DNA of 64,000 nucleotides, taken from assembly GCA_030544215.1 (NCBI GenBank), contig JARZZO010000004.1, positions 40,537,980 through 40,601,979 of the forward strand, in the 5' to 3' direction. A program made the position numbers and the translations under genes. Positions 45,919 through 56,959 of the stretch are shown here, piece after piece. The stretch's first letter is position 1. Each line of letters opens with the position of its first letter. The DNA comes from Zantedeschia hybrid cultivar. Its lineage: Eukaryota > Streptophyta > Magnoliopsida > Alismatales > Araceae. The notes below the pieces were generated by a model, which worked only from the letters and a program-made list of their open reading frames with translations, was not told the origin of the DNA and did no database searches.

Positions 45919-48093
45919 TGTAAGGATTGAGGTTTCGGATCCGGTTATCGGATCGGTTTTTGGCGTCGAACCCTTTGGTTTAGGCCCTTGTGGGCCTGGG
46001 GCATGGGCTCTTTATCGCGTCGAGCTTGCGAGATGCGAATTTGAATAGTGTCGGCCTAAGGGGACGCTATTTAGGAGCCATGCGGGGGTGCCACATGGGC
46101 GAGCGTTGGGGTGCGAGTGTACGACCCCGGTCTGATCATCTGAAAGGCGTTTTGCATGACCGATGTCATTCAGAAGTCTGCCAGTGTACGATCCTATTCT
46201 GTCGTTTGAACGGCGTCGTCTAGGAACGACGCGATTTAACGAAGTTTCGGTTGACGCTCTGAGCCCTCCTTCCTTTCCCTCATTCCCTCCTTCACTCCCT
46301 CTCTTTTCGCTCCCTTCCGACTCCCTCTGAATCCCATTCCTTCTCCCTCCCCCCTTCTTCCTCTTCCACCACTCCGACGCTCCTCTATCTTCCACCACTA
46401 CCACTATCATCTCCTCCACGACACTGCACTCTCCAGACGACGACCGACGTCCCGGCAGAGTGACGGCGTCCACGGCGGTACTGACAGCGGCTTGTGGTGC
46501 GGCGGTTCGGCGGCAAAGAGTAAGGAGTTCAAACTAAACCGGTAGGGGGACGGTCCTTGTACGTGATTTGGTTGTTTTATTCATGTTTCCCGCTTTGGAG
46601 CATGTTGTGTGCGTGGAGATTTCGGATAGAACAAGTATGTTTAGGGGAGGGGGATTTTCGATGAAAACAATCATTTTTATAAAATGGGATTCGGTGTGAT
46701 CTTTAATCGGCTATTTGGATTCTCCCCTACTTCCTCATTTTTCGGCGTTTTTGGGTGTTTTGGGGAGGATAGGGACCCTCGGTTTTGGCTCGATGGAGGT
46801 CGATTTCGGGTGTTAAATGGCATTGAGATCAGGTGACGCCATTTAGAATGGAGTCGACCATGGTCGTCGCTATTTAACGACCCATTTTCCAGTTCCTGAG
46901 GGTAGCACGGGATAAAGAGCTTAATGACGTCGACCACGGGCGACGCCATTCAGGCCAGTATCCCTGGGTCCCAGTGCCTGTGAGTAACTGAATTTGGGGT
47001 CTTGAATGACGTCGGCCATGAGCGACGCGATTCAAGACAGAACCCCATTAATTCATGCAATTAACATGTATATATATATTATTAGATAATTTGGTTAAAT
47101 GCATGTTCGAAACCGTACTTTGAGGACGAGAGTTTCCACGTGACCAGATCACACTGTGTTGTGTTTTGTACGACTGTAGACCCAGAGTGATAGTTGTTAG
47201 TGCTTAGGCACCCTGTGTTGGTGTGGAAGGGGGGGGGGGGGGGGGAGGCAAAGTGCTGGTAGGTGTGGCAAGGTGACGCCTAGCTGGAGAGGGTCACCTG
47301 GTGTACCCCGGGTATAGCTAGTACCGATGTTGGAGTGGTACTATTTGGAGTATCACTCGCGGCTGGGAGGAGGTAGAACCACCTAGAGCTACACAGGCCA
47401 GAGTAGCTAGCGCGCTATCCGAGGGGTTGTTGCTCCGTCCCAGCGGGTCGGTATTTTTCCGCGTTCAGTTGCGTGATTTGTGTTTTTAGCCGAGTCGTTG
47501 GTTGTGGACTCCGGTGTTGGGTTTGGTTGCTTGAGTTACTTTGGAGTTATGCATGTTGCATTTGCGAATGAATGTGTTACTGCTGGGATTCGTCCTGTTT
47601 ACTCTCGTCATTGGTGGCGGTAGTTTTACTGCCTTTGTTTACAATTTTCTTTTATATCTGCGGTTACTTGGTAGTGTTTTCGGAAGGTGGGTTTCGGGTG
47701 ATCCCTATTGAGTCTATTTTTGTGTGGCTCACTCTCTAGCATTTCAGGTGTGGACTTCTCGGCGAGCGTGAACATGTGACTTTCTTCCTAGTGTGCGGGC
47801 CAGTAACTATCTTAGTTCCGGGGTATGCTCCGATGTTGTTGTACCTTTTTCCTTTACCTGTACATACTTAATTTCTGTGGACCTTATAATTGTTGTTGGA
47901 CTGTATACGGAAATTGATATTGAGCGCCTTGATATTTGTACTTTTCTTGTGGTCCGTGAGATTGTTTTATTTAGCCGTGTTTAGCAATTACTTCTCCAGA
48001 CGTGTTGTTGAAATCCGGGTGTAAACCTGAAGGTGATGGTCTGATACCCATTTAGTAATCGGGTCTCCGATTATAGGGTGCCGGGTCTTTACG
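45919..48093. mobile_element. 2175-bp LTR-like insertion with TSD ATGTC
   Basis: Starts tgtaaggattgaggtttcgg and ends ggtgccgggtctttacg. ATGTC stands on both sides (45914-45918, 48094-48098). Removing it plus one ATGTC rebuilds a normal minisatellite unit (aagaatgtctctgyggtagg, as at 45855). The ends are close to TG...CA with a short inverted repeat (TGTAA and TTACG), so I infer a solo LTR. Inside are a CT-rich stretch (46255-46420), repeated GACGTCG/CGACGC words and a G18 run. A 153-codon minus frame (46012-46473) is not recognised. Confidence 0.65.
47229..47246 (+). repeat. Poly-G run (~18)
   Basis: An uninterrupted G tract in the LTR-like insertion. A similar G run lies at 61770-61787 and a C run near 61907-61918. 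Confidence 0.95.
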
Positions 48094-49320
48094 ATGTCTC
48101 TGCGGTAGGAAATTGAGGCTTCCCTGAGGGACGATAACGATGTATTTTTGGTAGGGAATCTAGGCTCCTTTAAGGGCCGATAAAGAATGTATCTACGGTA
48201 GGGAATTGAGGCTTCCCTGAGGGCCGATAACGATGTATTTTTTTGGTAGGGAATCGAGGCTCCTTTGAGGGCCGATAAAGAATGTATCTGCGGTAGGGAA
48301 TTGAGGCTTCCCTGAGGGAAGGATGTATTTTTTGTAGGGAATCGAGGCTCCTTTGAGGGCCGATAAAGAATGTATCTGCGGTAGGGAATTGAGGCTTCCC
48401 TAAGGGCTGATAAAGATGTATTTTTGGTATGGAATCGAGGCTTCTCCGAGGGCTGATAAAGAATTTCTGCAGGAGGTAATTGAGGGTCCTCTGAGGGTTG
48501 ATAAGGATATATCTAGTTGGCGGTGGGAAATTAAGGCTTCCTTGGGGATCGATAGGGAATTTCTGGTAGGGAATTGAGATTGAGGTTTCCTTGGGAATCG
48601 ATAATGAATTTCTTGTAGGGAATTAAGGCTTCCCTAGGAACCAATAAAGAATTTCTGGTCGGGAATTGATGCTTCTTCGGGAACCGATAAAGAATTTCTG
48701 ATAGGAAATTGAGGCTTCCCTGAAAATTGATAAGAAATTTTTAGTAGGGAATTAAGGCTTCCCTGAGGATTGATAAGGAATTTTTGGTAGGGAATTAAGG
48801 TTTTCCTGGGAACCGATAAGGAATTTCTGGTAGAAATTGAGGCTTCCCTGAGAATCGATAAGGAATTTCTTATAGGGAATTAAGGCTTCCATGAGGAACA
48901 ATAAGAAATTGCTGGTAGGAAATTAAGGCTTCTCTGGGAATCGATAAGGAATTTCTGATAGGAAATTGAGGCTTTCCTGGGAACCGATAAGGAATTTCTG
49001 GTAGGAAATTGAGGCTTCTCTGAGGACCGATAAGGAATTTCTGGTAGGAAATTGAGGCTTTCCTGAGGGCCGATAAGGAATATCTGGTAAGGAATTGAGG
49101 CTTCCCTAGGAATCGATTAAGAATTTCTGGTAGGGAATTGAGGCTTCTCTGGAAACCGATAAGGAATTTCTAGTAGGAAATTTAGGCTTCCTTGAGGACC
49201 GATAAGAAATTTCTGTTAGAGAATTGAGGCTTCCCTGGGATCAGATAAGGAGTTTTTGGTAGGGAATTGAGACTTCCCTGAGGACCGATAAGGAACTTTT
49301 GAATACAAAGACTCTGATGA
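48094..49320. repeat. ~43-bp minisatellite, main array (~27 units)
   Basis: Units read ggtagggaattgaggcttcc, then ctgagggccgataaggaatttct. In the first ~380 bases two unit types alternate (gcttccctgaggg then gctcctttgaggg), giving an ~88-bp higher-order dimer. To the right the array is of simple monomers. It lies where pol is expected. Confidence 0.9.
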
Positions 49321-49379
49321 GACTTGCGATTTTTGGAGTTTTTAAGGAAACACGGTTCTAGGTAGCCATGACTTTCGGG

Positions 49380-49590
49380 ATATAAAGGCTCCCGGAGAAC
49401 AAGGATTTTGGGATACTATGCCCCTCCCAGAGGCGCAAGAATTTTGGGATACTACACCTCTCGGTGGCGCAAAGATTTTGGGATACTACGTCTCCCGAGA
49501 GCGTAAGGAATTTTGGATACTATGCCTCCTGGGGGCGTAAGGATTTTGGAATACTACGCCTCCTGGGGTGTAAAATATTAGAATATTATT
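49380..49590. repeat. Second minisatellite (~39-bp units, 5 copies)
   Basis: Units of the type aaggattttgggatactacg then cctcccgggggcg. The sequence is unrelated to the preceding 43-bp family except for its position. Confidence 0.8.
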
Positions 49591-49599
49591 TTTTTCGAA

Positions 49600-49770
49600 G
49601 GATGCGACGCTTCCTTTAGTCGAAGTCGTCGGAGTGCTTGTTGTCGAAGAACGTAGTACTTTCCGTGGTTGAAGATGTCGGGATTCATGTTATCGAAGGA
49701 TGTGGTACTTCCTCTGGTCGCAGGCATTGGAGTACATCACTTCCCTTTGTTGAAGACTTCGACATTTGGT
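49600..49770. repeat. Third minisatellite (~60-bp units, 3 copies)
   Basis: Units contain gtcgaagaacgtagtacttcc and gaagtcgtcggagt-type words (tatcgaaggatgtggtactt, gttgaagacttcgac). Copies are more diverged than in the other two arrays. Confidence 0.6.
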
Positions 49771-50999
49771 GACCATGGTGGGACTGTGAGTGAGTCCCTC
49801 CCATGATATAATGGCTCTCAGAGGCTGGAGGGTTTGTTAAATGTTGGGATACTAAGGCTCCCTAGGCCAAGGTATTTGTTGAATTATTGAAAAAAATATT
49901 ATCGAATGGGACGAGATTTTGGCGAAAAAGTGGAGCACTTCCTTTGTCCATATTAATGAGAAATCAAGCTTCCCGCTTCCTTACCGAGTCCGGAGGACAT
50001 TGTCATCGTCGCCTCAGCTACAGCCCTTTATAGGAGTATTTCCACGTCACCAAAGTGATACCAAGGTTTATTTTCATCATTAGTGACTTTGATATCCTTC
50101 TTAGGTAGGTATGTGGGAAAACTTGATCTCCGCCTGGGATAGGTTGATAAAGCTCTCCCCCCATCGGGGTATGTCTATGTTTATATCTTTTGATATTCAT
50201 GTACGAGCGGCTTTAAATAGCCTTACCCCGGTGAGTTGTTGAATGATGATAATGATAATTTTTTTAAAACCAACATCGACACATTTGCAAGTTTTCATCG
50301 AAGCTAGCTAGCTCCTTATTTTTGTCTGTGCGTCCTGACGGGTTTTTACACAGTAGGGTTTGCCCATTTGTTCCTGAGAAATCCTTTTGGATTTTTACCT
50401 CAATCGGATTTTTGACCTTTTTGCCCTTAATCTGTCACCTATAGGGGTAGGACCATTTAAGTCCGTCTTTGGACATAACTGAGGAACTAACTAAGCCTTC
50501 ATGTCTCTTCAACTTTCTCTTTTAATTTTTCCTCTTGTTCTTTTCTTGTTTCTTCCTCCTTGCCACCTCGCTGACAAAGCGAGACTGAGGTTGCACCCGT
50601 AGAGGTGGGGCACTTCTGACTATTGCCTTGTTCTTTTCATCTTTTGCCTCTGGCAGCTTTGTCGATGTTGATTTCTTCTTTTGGACCTTAGTCCATTGCT
50701 GTTTTGGCTGGTTGCGATCGGAAGTTGCTTTGATAGCTTGTTCGACCATTGTATTTGGCAACATTTGGTATTCACCAAATGTGTTCTTTCACTTCTTCTT
50801 AGAGGAACTGTCTTTTGTTTCTTCCTCCAGAGCTCCCTGTTGTTGTCCAAGGGTCCATCTTTCCATGCCTCTTGCAATTGCTTCTACGACATTTATGGTA
50901 GCTTTGGTTCGAGTAGTGGGCGGCCTGTTCAAGGCTAACCCTCCATATTGATAGGGAGGGGCATGTTTAGGTTGGGGCTTGAACATCCTCAATAGGAGT

Positions 51000-53202
51000 T
51001 TTCGAAAATTTTTCTGCATCCAAAAAGATTTTGTGAATCACATTCACTGTGTAATTTGGCTATATTGTATATCATATGGCTGTGGAGGATTCACCAAGTA
51101 CTTCCCCATGATTATCTTCTCTTATTGAATAAGCTTTTCCACTTCATCTTTGAACATGAAGCGACGTTCAATCGGATGGATGATGAAATAGTAGTATGGA
51201 CAGTAGTTTGGTACATCTGTTCGATGCATTTCTTCTTTTTTCGACATTGGCAGAAAAATTACTTTTCTACTCATATATGACTCGAAGAGTTCTGGGTCTT
51301 TTCCTTCGGGAAGGGATATGATATCTTGAGCCTTTTCGTCAGGCATTCAGTGTCTTTAAAGCTTATCCTTGTTTCTGCATCGACGACTCGTTTCTCTCGA
51401 GAACCTTGTCCAGTACAAAAAGTAGCTTTGGGGATGTTGTCATGACTTTCATAACCTTTCGTTTTGAACACTATTCCCTCGCGGCGTTGTGCTTCTAGTG
51501 CTTCACTTAAAGTCTATGACTAGTTTGCCTTTCTCCTTCAGAGGGTAGTTGTATTATGGTCCTAGCTCTTCAAAGGAGAGGGGACTTTTGGCTCTGTCCA
51601 GTGCCTCGCAAGGCCTTCCATTACTCGAGTGAGTTTATATTGTTGACGAGAGATTTGTCCTAGATTCACTTGAATCCCCTCTAGTGTTGCTATAACGGGC
51701 CCCTCTGGAGTGAGACTCGCTGGAGTGTACGATGGAGTTATCTTCTGCTCCAACGAGGCTTGCTGGTGGGTAAGCTGTGTTAGACTCATCTGAATCTCCT
51801 CCAGTGCCCCCATGATAGACCCTTCTGAATAGTGGTCGTTGGAGGGTATATGATGGTGTTGCTTCCTGCTCCGGTGAGGCTTGTTGGTGGGAGAGCCGTG
51901 TTAGACTCATTTGAATCTCCTCCAATATCGCCATGATAGACCCTTCTGGAGTGAGGGTCGTTGGAGGATATGATGGTGTCGCCTCTTGCTCCGACGAGGC
52001 ATCCATGTTCTCTTCTGTATACTCTTCTCCTAAGGAGCTCTCGTCTATGTGGACGACATTTGCTGCAAATGTTTGCCTTGGCATTCGATGTGACTAAGGC
52101 GGGTCTACTAGGTACTTTCCCATCTCCACAGTTCCCTCTTGAATGAGTTTTTCAATTTCCTCCTTACAGATATAGCAATCTTTTATCACATGTCCCAACA
52201 CGCGATGGTATATGCAATAGTTGGGTTCGTCTGTTTTATCAACTTTTGCCTGCCCTTTTGGTTTTGGTAGCACTAAAAGACTAGCCCGCATATAGGCGTC
52301 AAACAACTTCCTTGTATGTTCCCTGGTGAAAGAGTAAGGCATTTTCCTCTTCTTATTGAGGGTGGCTTATGATCCCGTTCTATTGGATGTCGAGGCATTT
52401 GCATTGTTCTTGCCCTTGTCTTTCTACAGTCGAGGCAAAGTCTACGGCATTGACCTCTTATGTATCTATACTTCGCTTCTTTGAGACTTTCCCTTCATTA
52501 GAGGCAATGGTTGGATGGTCTGCAAAGAATATTTTGACCTCCGTCATGATATCATTTGGTTGATCAAAGTTTTTGACATTTGTCCCGATCAACTTTTCAT
52601 TAATCTCATACTTTAACCCCTTTTTGCACAATTACACCGTGTCCTCGTGGACTGGCGGATTGTCACATTTCATGCAAATGATCCGTCATTTCTTGATGTA
52701 GTTGGTGGCGGATTCATTCTTGCCTTGCTTTAACGTCACTAGTTCAGTGATAGTGACCTTTTGCTCCGACACCTTGAAGCAGTTGAAGAACTTTTTCTGT
52801 ATTTCCTCGCAGTTGTTGATAGAGTTAAGTTTCAATTTTGCATATAATTGGAATACAGTGCCCGTGAGGGATGTAGAGAAGAACCTCAAGAGGTAAGGCT
52901 CCATCAGTAGCCAACTCTCTCAAGTCACTCATATATGGGCAATATGTTCTTGGGCTGAGCCTTCCCCATCATATTTGGTAAACTTGGGGTGCTTGTTGTG
53001 ATCTGGCGGGAGTGTTTTGAACATATGACGTACTGGGAATGACACTTTGTATAAGTCGAATGTGTTTATTCCGTCGTCTCGTTCTATCATTTTGGCTTTG
53101 ACAATTTGCTCGATAAGATGTTTCTGCGATACCGTGCAGAGGCATGGGATTGCTGAGCATTATGGTTGGGCTCTTCAACCCGATCTTCCTGTATCTCGTC
53201 AA
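51000..53202 (-). pseudogene. Gag-like coding remains of Tat-like element
   Basis: Minus strand, in order: a capsid-like block (FFSTSLTGTVFQLYAKLKLN, then VTLKQGKNESATNYIKK; 52904-52686); a C-terminal block FTREHTRKLFDAYMRASLL with DEPNYCIYHRVLGHVIKDCY and EEIEKLIQEG (52342-52094); a linker of ~40-residue repeats (LTPEGSIMAILEEIQMSLTR; 52084-51562); then a second copy of the C-terminal block (DVPNYCPYYYF, KDEVEKLIQ; 51346-51122). The C-x2-H-x4-H-x4-C pattern is that of Tat-type Gag as I recall it. Many stops and frameshifts. Confidence 0.6.
51630..52010 (-). repeat. ~125-bp coding tandem repeats in gag linker (3 copies)
   Basis: The + strand shows tctggagtgagggtcgttgg, tctgaatagtggtcgttggag and tctggagtgagactcgctgg, each followed by a ~100-base block ending in ctcatctgaatctcctcc. 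On the minus strand each unit encodes EQEATPSYPPTTLTPEGSI or a variant. Confidence 0.75.
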
Positions 53203-54106
53203 GGTTGAAGTTGACCTCAGCGGCTTGTGGTCTTATCACTGCCAACATAAGTACTGCCCTTGGAGGCGGTGCATTTACTGGAGGGACTTAGGCTGCCCTT
53301 TGCTGCTCCTCCATCTTTTGCATTACGCCATAGATCAAGGCCATAAGTTGTTGATTTTCTTGCCTCATCACGTCTATAGTTTGAGGCTGCATTTGATCTT
53401 GGGGTTATTCTAAAGCGGCTCCGGTACCTTCGACATACGCCTCGCCCTCATCAGCTCCTTCAATAGCATTGCTATTGCCAATCTGGGGTTGCTCAGCACC
53501 CTAATTTCTTTGGTTTATCAGACGCATAGCTTGCTCCATTAGACGAGCTACTGGCTCGCCCCATTATGTCAAGTTGATGGTGTCATTTGGGTCCTTTGGC
53601 TAGGAGGGTTGTTGGTTGATATTGTTAGAAGTGTAGCATGTGTAGACCCGTATGCCATTCTCTACCATCCTAACGGTTCTCTTCTTCTTATGAGTCGATC
53701 GGACAAATGCGCCTAATTGATCGAAATGAAGTTCAGTTGTCACTTTTCTTCTTTTGACCTCGCGGGGAACGAAGTCAGGTAGTTGGGTTGGTTATCTCCC
53801 CTCGGGCTCTGCGAGTTGTTGAGGCTGCTGTTCTGCTAGGGTGACCTTAGCCTGGTGAATTTTGTGGGTTTCCTTTTTGGTTACCCACATTTTTGTAATG
53901 CGGAGGCTCCTATCCTCCATCAAGTTGCCCCAATTCTGAGGCGTAGATTTTCCCCCATTCTGAGGCATGGAGTTGCTCCCATTCTGAGGAATGGTTGACT
54001 TGAATTTGTAATGTTGCTCCTACCGGACAGGAGCCCTTAGTGTCCTTTTCTTCTTTTTTAGGATTGCCCCATCTTAGCAAACCGTCGGTAGAATTTCAAA
54101 CCGATT

Positions 54107-54554
54107 TTAGGTAGGAAACGTCGGGATATGATGGATCTTGGGGATGATGGGTTGCTCGCCATCTAAGCTGAATGTGCAGATTCCCCACCAATATAGTTTT
54201 CTCCGTCCTTGATGGGCTTGCGGTTGGAGCCTTCTGCTTTTGCCTCCTATTGGATGAAGAGGCTGGAGAGATGCTGACAGTATTGACGGGTAGCACCTAC
54301 CTAGGTCGGCCGCCATTGCTGTTCTTTCTGGCGCGGGAAGTGCGCCTCTTCTTCTTCTTTTGCGGAACAGGCTCCGACATTGGGACGACCCCCAGAAAGT
54401 ATGGAGATCCAATCACCGCGGGGAAGTCCCCGAAGCATGTTGGCGTGGTCAGATATCCACACCGTGCGTGGGTCACCACCATAAGTGGATCATACTTGAC
54501 CCTTGTTGTCATTGTCGTCTTCTGAGCAAAAACACGATCACTTGCATAAGACAT
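54107..54554 (-). pseudogene. 5' frame of Tat-like element, unrecognised
   Basis: It starts MSYASDRVFAQKTTMTTRVK about 50 bases inside the primer site and contains a Lys/Arg-rich stretch (PQKKKKRRTSRARKNSNGG). It could be the N-terminus of Gag or an extra 5' ORF as in some Tat relatives. Frames at 54096-54412 overlap it. Confidence 0.35.
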
Positions 54555-54601
54555 GACAAAATTTGTAGTAGGGGTGTGGTGAGGGCATCACCGGACGAAG
54601 A

Positions 54602-54620
54602 GGTCCCACCGAGCGTGCCA
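54602..54620 (-). promoter_or_regulatory. Primer-binding site of Tat-like element
   Basis: The minus strand reads TGGCACGCTCGGTGGGACC, six bases inside the right LTR end (CCAAAGTCCA). It resembles primer sites of Tat-type elements (TGGCRCG...GTGGGAC) rather than the initiator-Met site used by the two short elements above. Confidence 0.6.
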
Positions 54621-54877
54621 TCTGTATGGACTTTGGACCTGGCCTAGATCTCTCCTATAATACTTTTTGTTTCTATTTGTTTATTTATTTTTTTGTTAGA
54701 GAAATATAGGTAAGTTTTATTTAACTTATTTCTTAGATTATGAGAACTTGGGATTAGCCCTCAGGGAGTCCGGGACTTCGGATTAGGAGAAGATCCGAGT
54801 ATATGACCTTTCTTCACTGACCTCAGTCAGTGTTAATTACGTTGAGCAACCGCTCGACAACTTTTGATTAACCGTCT

Positions 54878-55521
54878 GCATAGTTATCAAGGCGTACGCC
54901 TAGGCGGCGCCTAGGCGTAAAGGCGTGTCTACGGCACCTAGGCGTACGCCTTTGTTGGGCCACAAAAAGGCGCTCTAGGCGCTCGCTTGAGCGGGTAAGG
55001 TGCGTTGCTTACTACGCGTTGGCGCCTTAGGCTCGCCTGGCCGGTCTGGGCCCAGTATGCCTAAACCTATAGGATCACCCCTAATCTGTCAACAATCATG
55101 GCCCCCCTTCTCTCTTTGGTCGGTCACCCCCAATTTGTCAACAATTATGGCCCATGTTCTCTCTTCGGTCGGTCAAGTGGTGACCGCAACCACCTCCTCT
55201 CACAATTTCTAAACAATCACCCAACCTCTCCTCTGTGTGTGTGTGAACAGTGACCTGAATGTGTGAATTGTGACCTGAATCGCCCTTCTTGGTTGTTGTT
55301 TTGTTGTATGCTTCTATGATTCTATCTAACTTAATCATTTCTTCTCTAACTTGTATAATCAATTGATTATTTCTTCTATATTTTTAGTGTTAATTTTTTA
55401 TGTTAATGTCATGTATATTCTTAGTTTTTAAGGAATCCAGAAGGTGCCGCCTAAGCGCTGCTTAAGCGGCCGCCTTGGCGTCTAAGCGCTTAGGCTCCTC
55501 GGGAACGCTTTGGCTCGCCTT
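54878..55521. mobile_element. AGGCG-rich DNA element, ~640 bp
   Basis: The left end (tagttatcaaggcgtacgcc) and right end (inverted: aaccaaggcgagccaaagcg) are imperfect inverted repeats. Both arms are filled with CTAGGCG and GGCGCCT words. The left LTR of the host element (44100-44140) shows the uninterrupted site. It looks related to the 970-bp element at 20198-21167. No clear TSD. Confidence 0.65.
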
Positions 55522-56959
55522 GGTTGATGCCCTAAAAAGATACAACAGTATCGCATGCAGCACAAGCAAATGAATACATGTTTTAGGTTAAGCCCTTAGT
55601 CTCATCAAGCTTATGATAGGTTTATGATGAGTTGGGAGATTTCTAAAAGGGTTTCAGATTGGTTCCAAATGTTTTAGACCCATAAGGGTACTTTGGTAAT
55701 TATAACTAGTTGGAGGGTTTGGGGGCATTATAGCCATTTTAGTGTTTTCAATGTGTTTCCACGGATAGGAAAGGTTTTAAAACCCTAGGATGCGTTTTTG
55801 GACTGTTTTGAGTGTTTTGGAGCTGGAGGAGTATTTTGGTAATTTTTAAAAGTTTCAAGTTTTATGGGTATTTATCATATTTTGAGTGATTTGATATTCT
55901 TATAATTTTTTTAAGAATTTTCTGTGATTTTTACAGATTTTTATTATGAGAAGGGTATTTTGGTCATTTCGGGTTAACTCTATAATTAGATGGATTATTA
56001 ATGGTTATAATGATGTTTTATATGTTTTAAACAAAGTATGGGTTATGTAAGCTAGGATTTATGTGAGTGGGTTCATGTTTTATTAATTAGGTTTTGGGTA
56101 TGTTTTGGGACTTGCTTAGATTTAAGGGAGAGGCCAATGGCATTTATGACATTAGGTGTACAATTAATTAGGCATATAGTTGATTAACTATGGCTAATTA
56201 CACAAATGCATGATTAATTAGATATTGGATTAGGCTTACATGCGCAAAAAACATACGTACGTACATATATTAAGTATGAGAACAACATAGACAACATATT
56301 ATTTCATTAAAATTCGGCAGAGTAACGACTTGTTTAATGCTGGATTTACAACAAAATTTCGACATAGTATCCCCTTAAGATAATTTTAAAAGGGAATCTA
56401 AAAGAGACGACTCCTCTTTGTGCGCTTGAATTTGAAACGACAGAGTTTTCTCTTAGAAATTGTAGGTCAAGTGGGCATGTCCCATCGTATTTCCCATAGG
56501 GGGTATTTATTTATAAAGCTTTGAGAAGCCCCACGGTGGGAGGTGCCATCGGCCATAGAGCCGGTTGGGGGGAGGGGCACCGGGTAAAAAATTGGTAAGG
56601 GGTATGGATGGCAGTATCGGTGCTGGCCGGTATCGGTACGTACCGGTACTGGTACCGATACCGGCCGTACCGGCTGGTACGGGCCTAAAAGAGCCCAAAA
56701 AAAATCAGAAAAAAAGGAAAACATTCAGAAAAAATAAAAAATAAATCAAAAAAATCAGAAAAAATGTAAACAATTAATTAGATATGTGTTGAGTGTGACA
56801 AAGGTAGGTTAAGATAAAGAAGTACACGTAACACATCAAATGACTATTTTTATACAGATTAAACATGAAAAATATTATGTTAATGTACTAAGCATTTACA
56901 AATAATAAATGTTAACGAAATCAAACGATCTTTACCTATGAAAAACATGAGTGAGTATA

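Noticed and set aside
48094..49320. Regular ~43-bp repeats that could suggest a CRISPR array
   Set aside because: The whole unit repeats, with no unique spacers between conserved repeats, and the genome is a plant. It is a retroelement minisatellite.
50620..50951. Plus-strand frames opposite gag remains
   Set aside because: They are antisense shadows of the minus-strand retroelement coding remains (Lys/Gln-rich on the minus strand).
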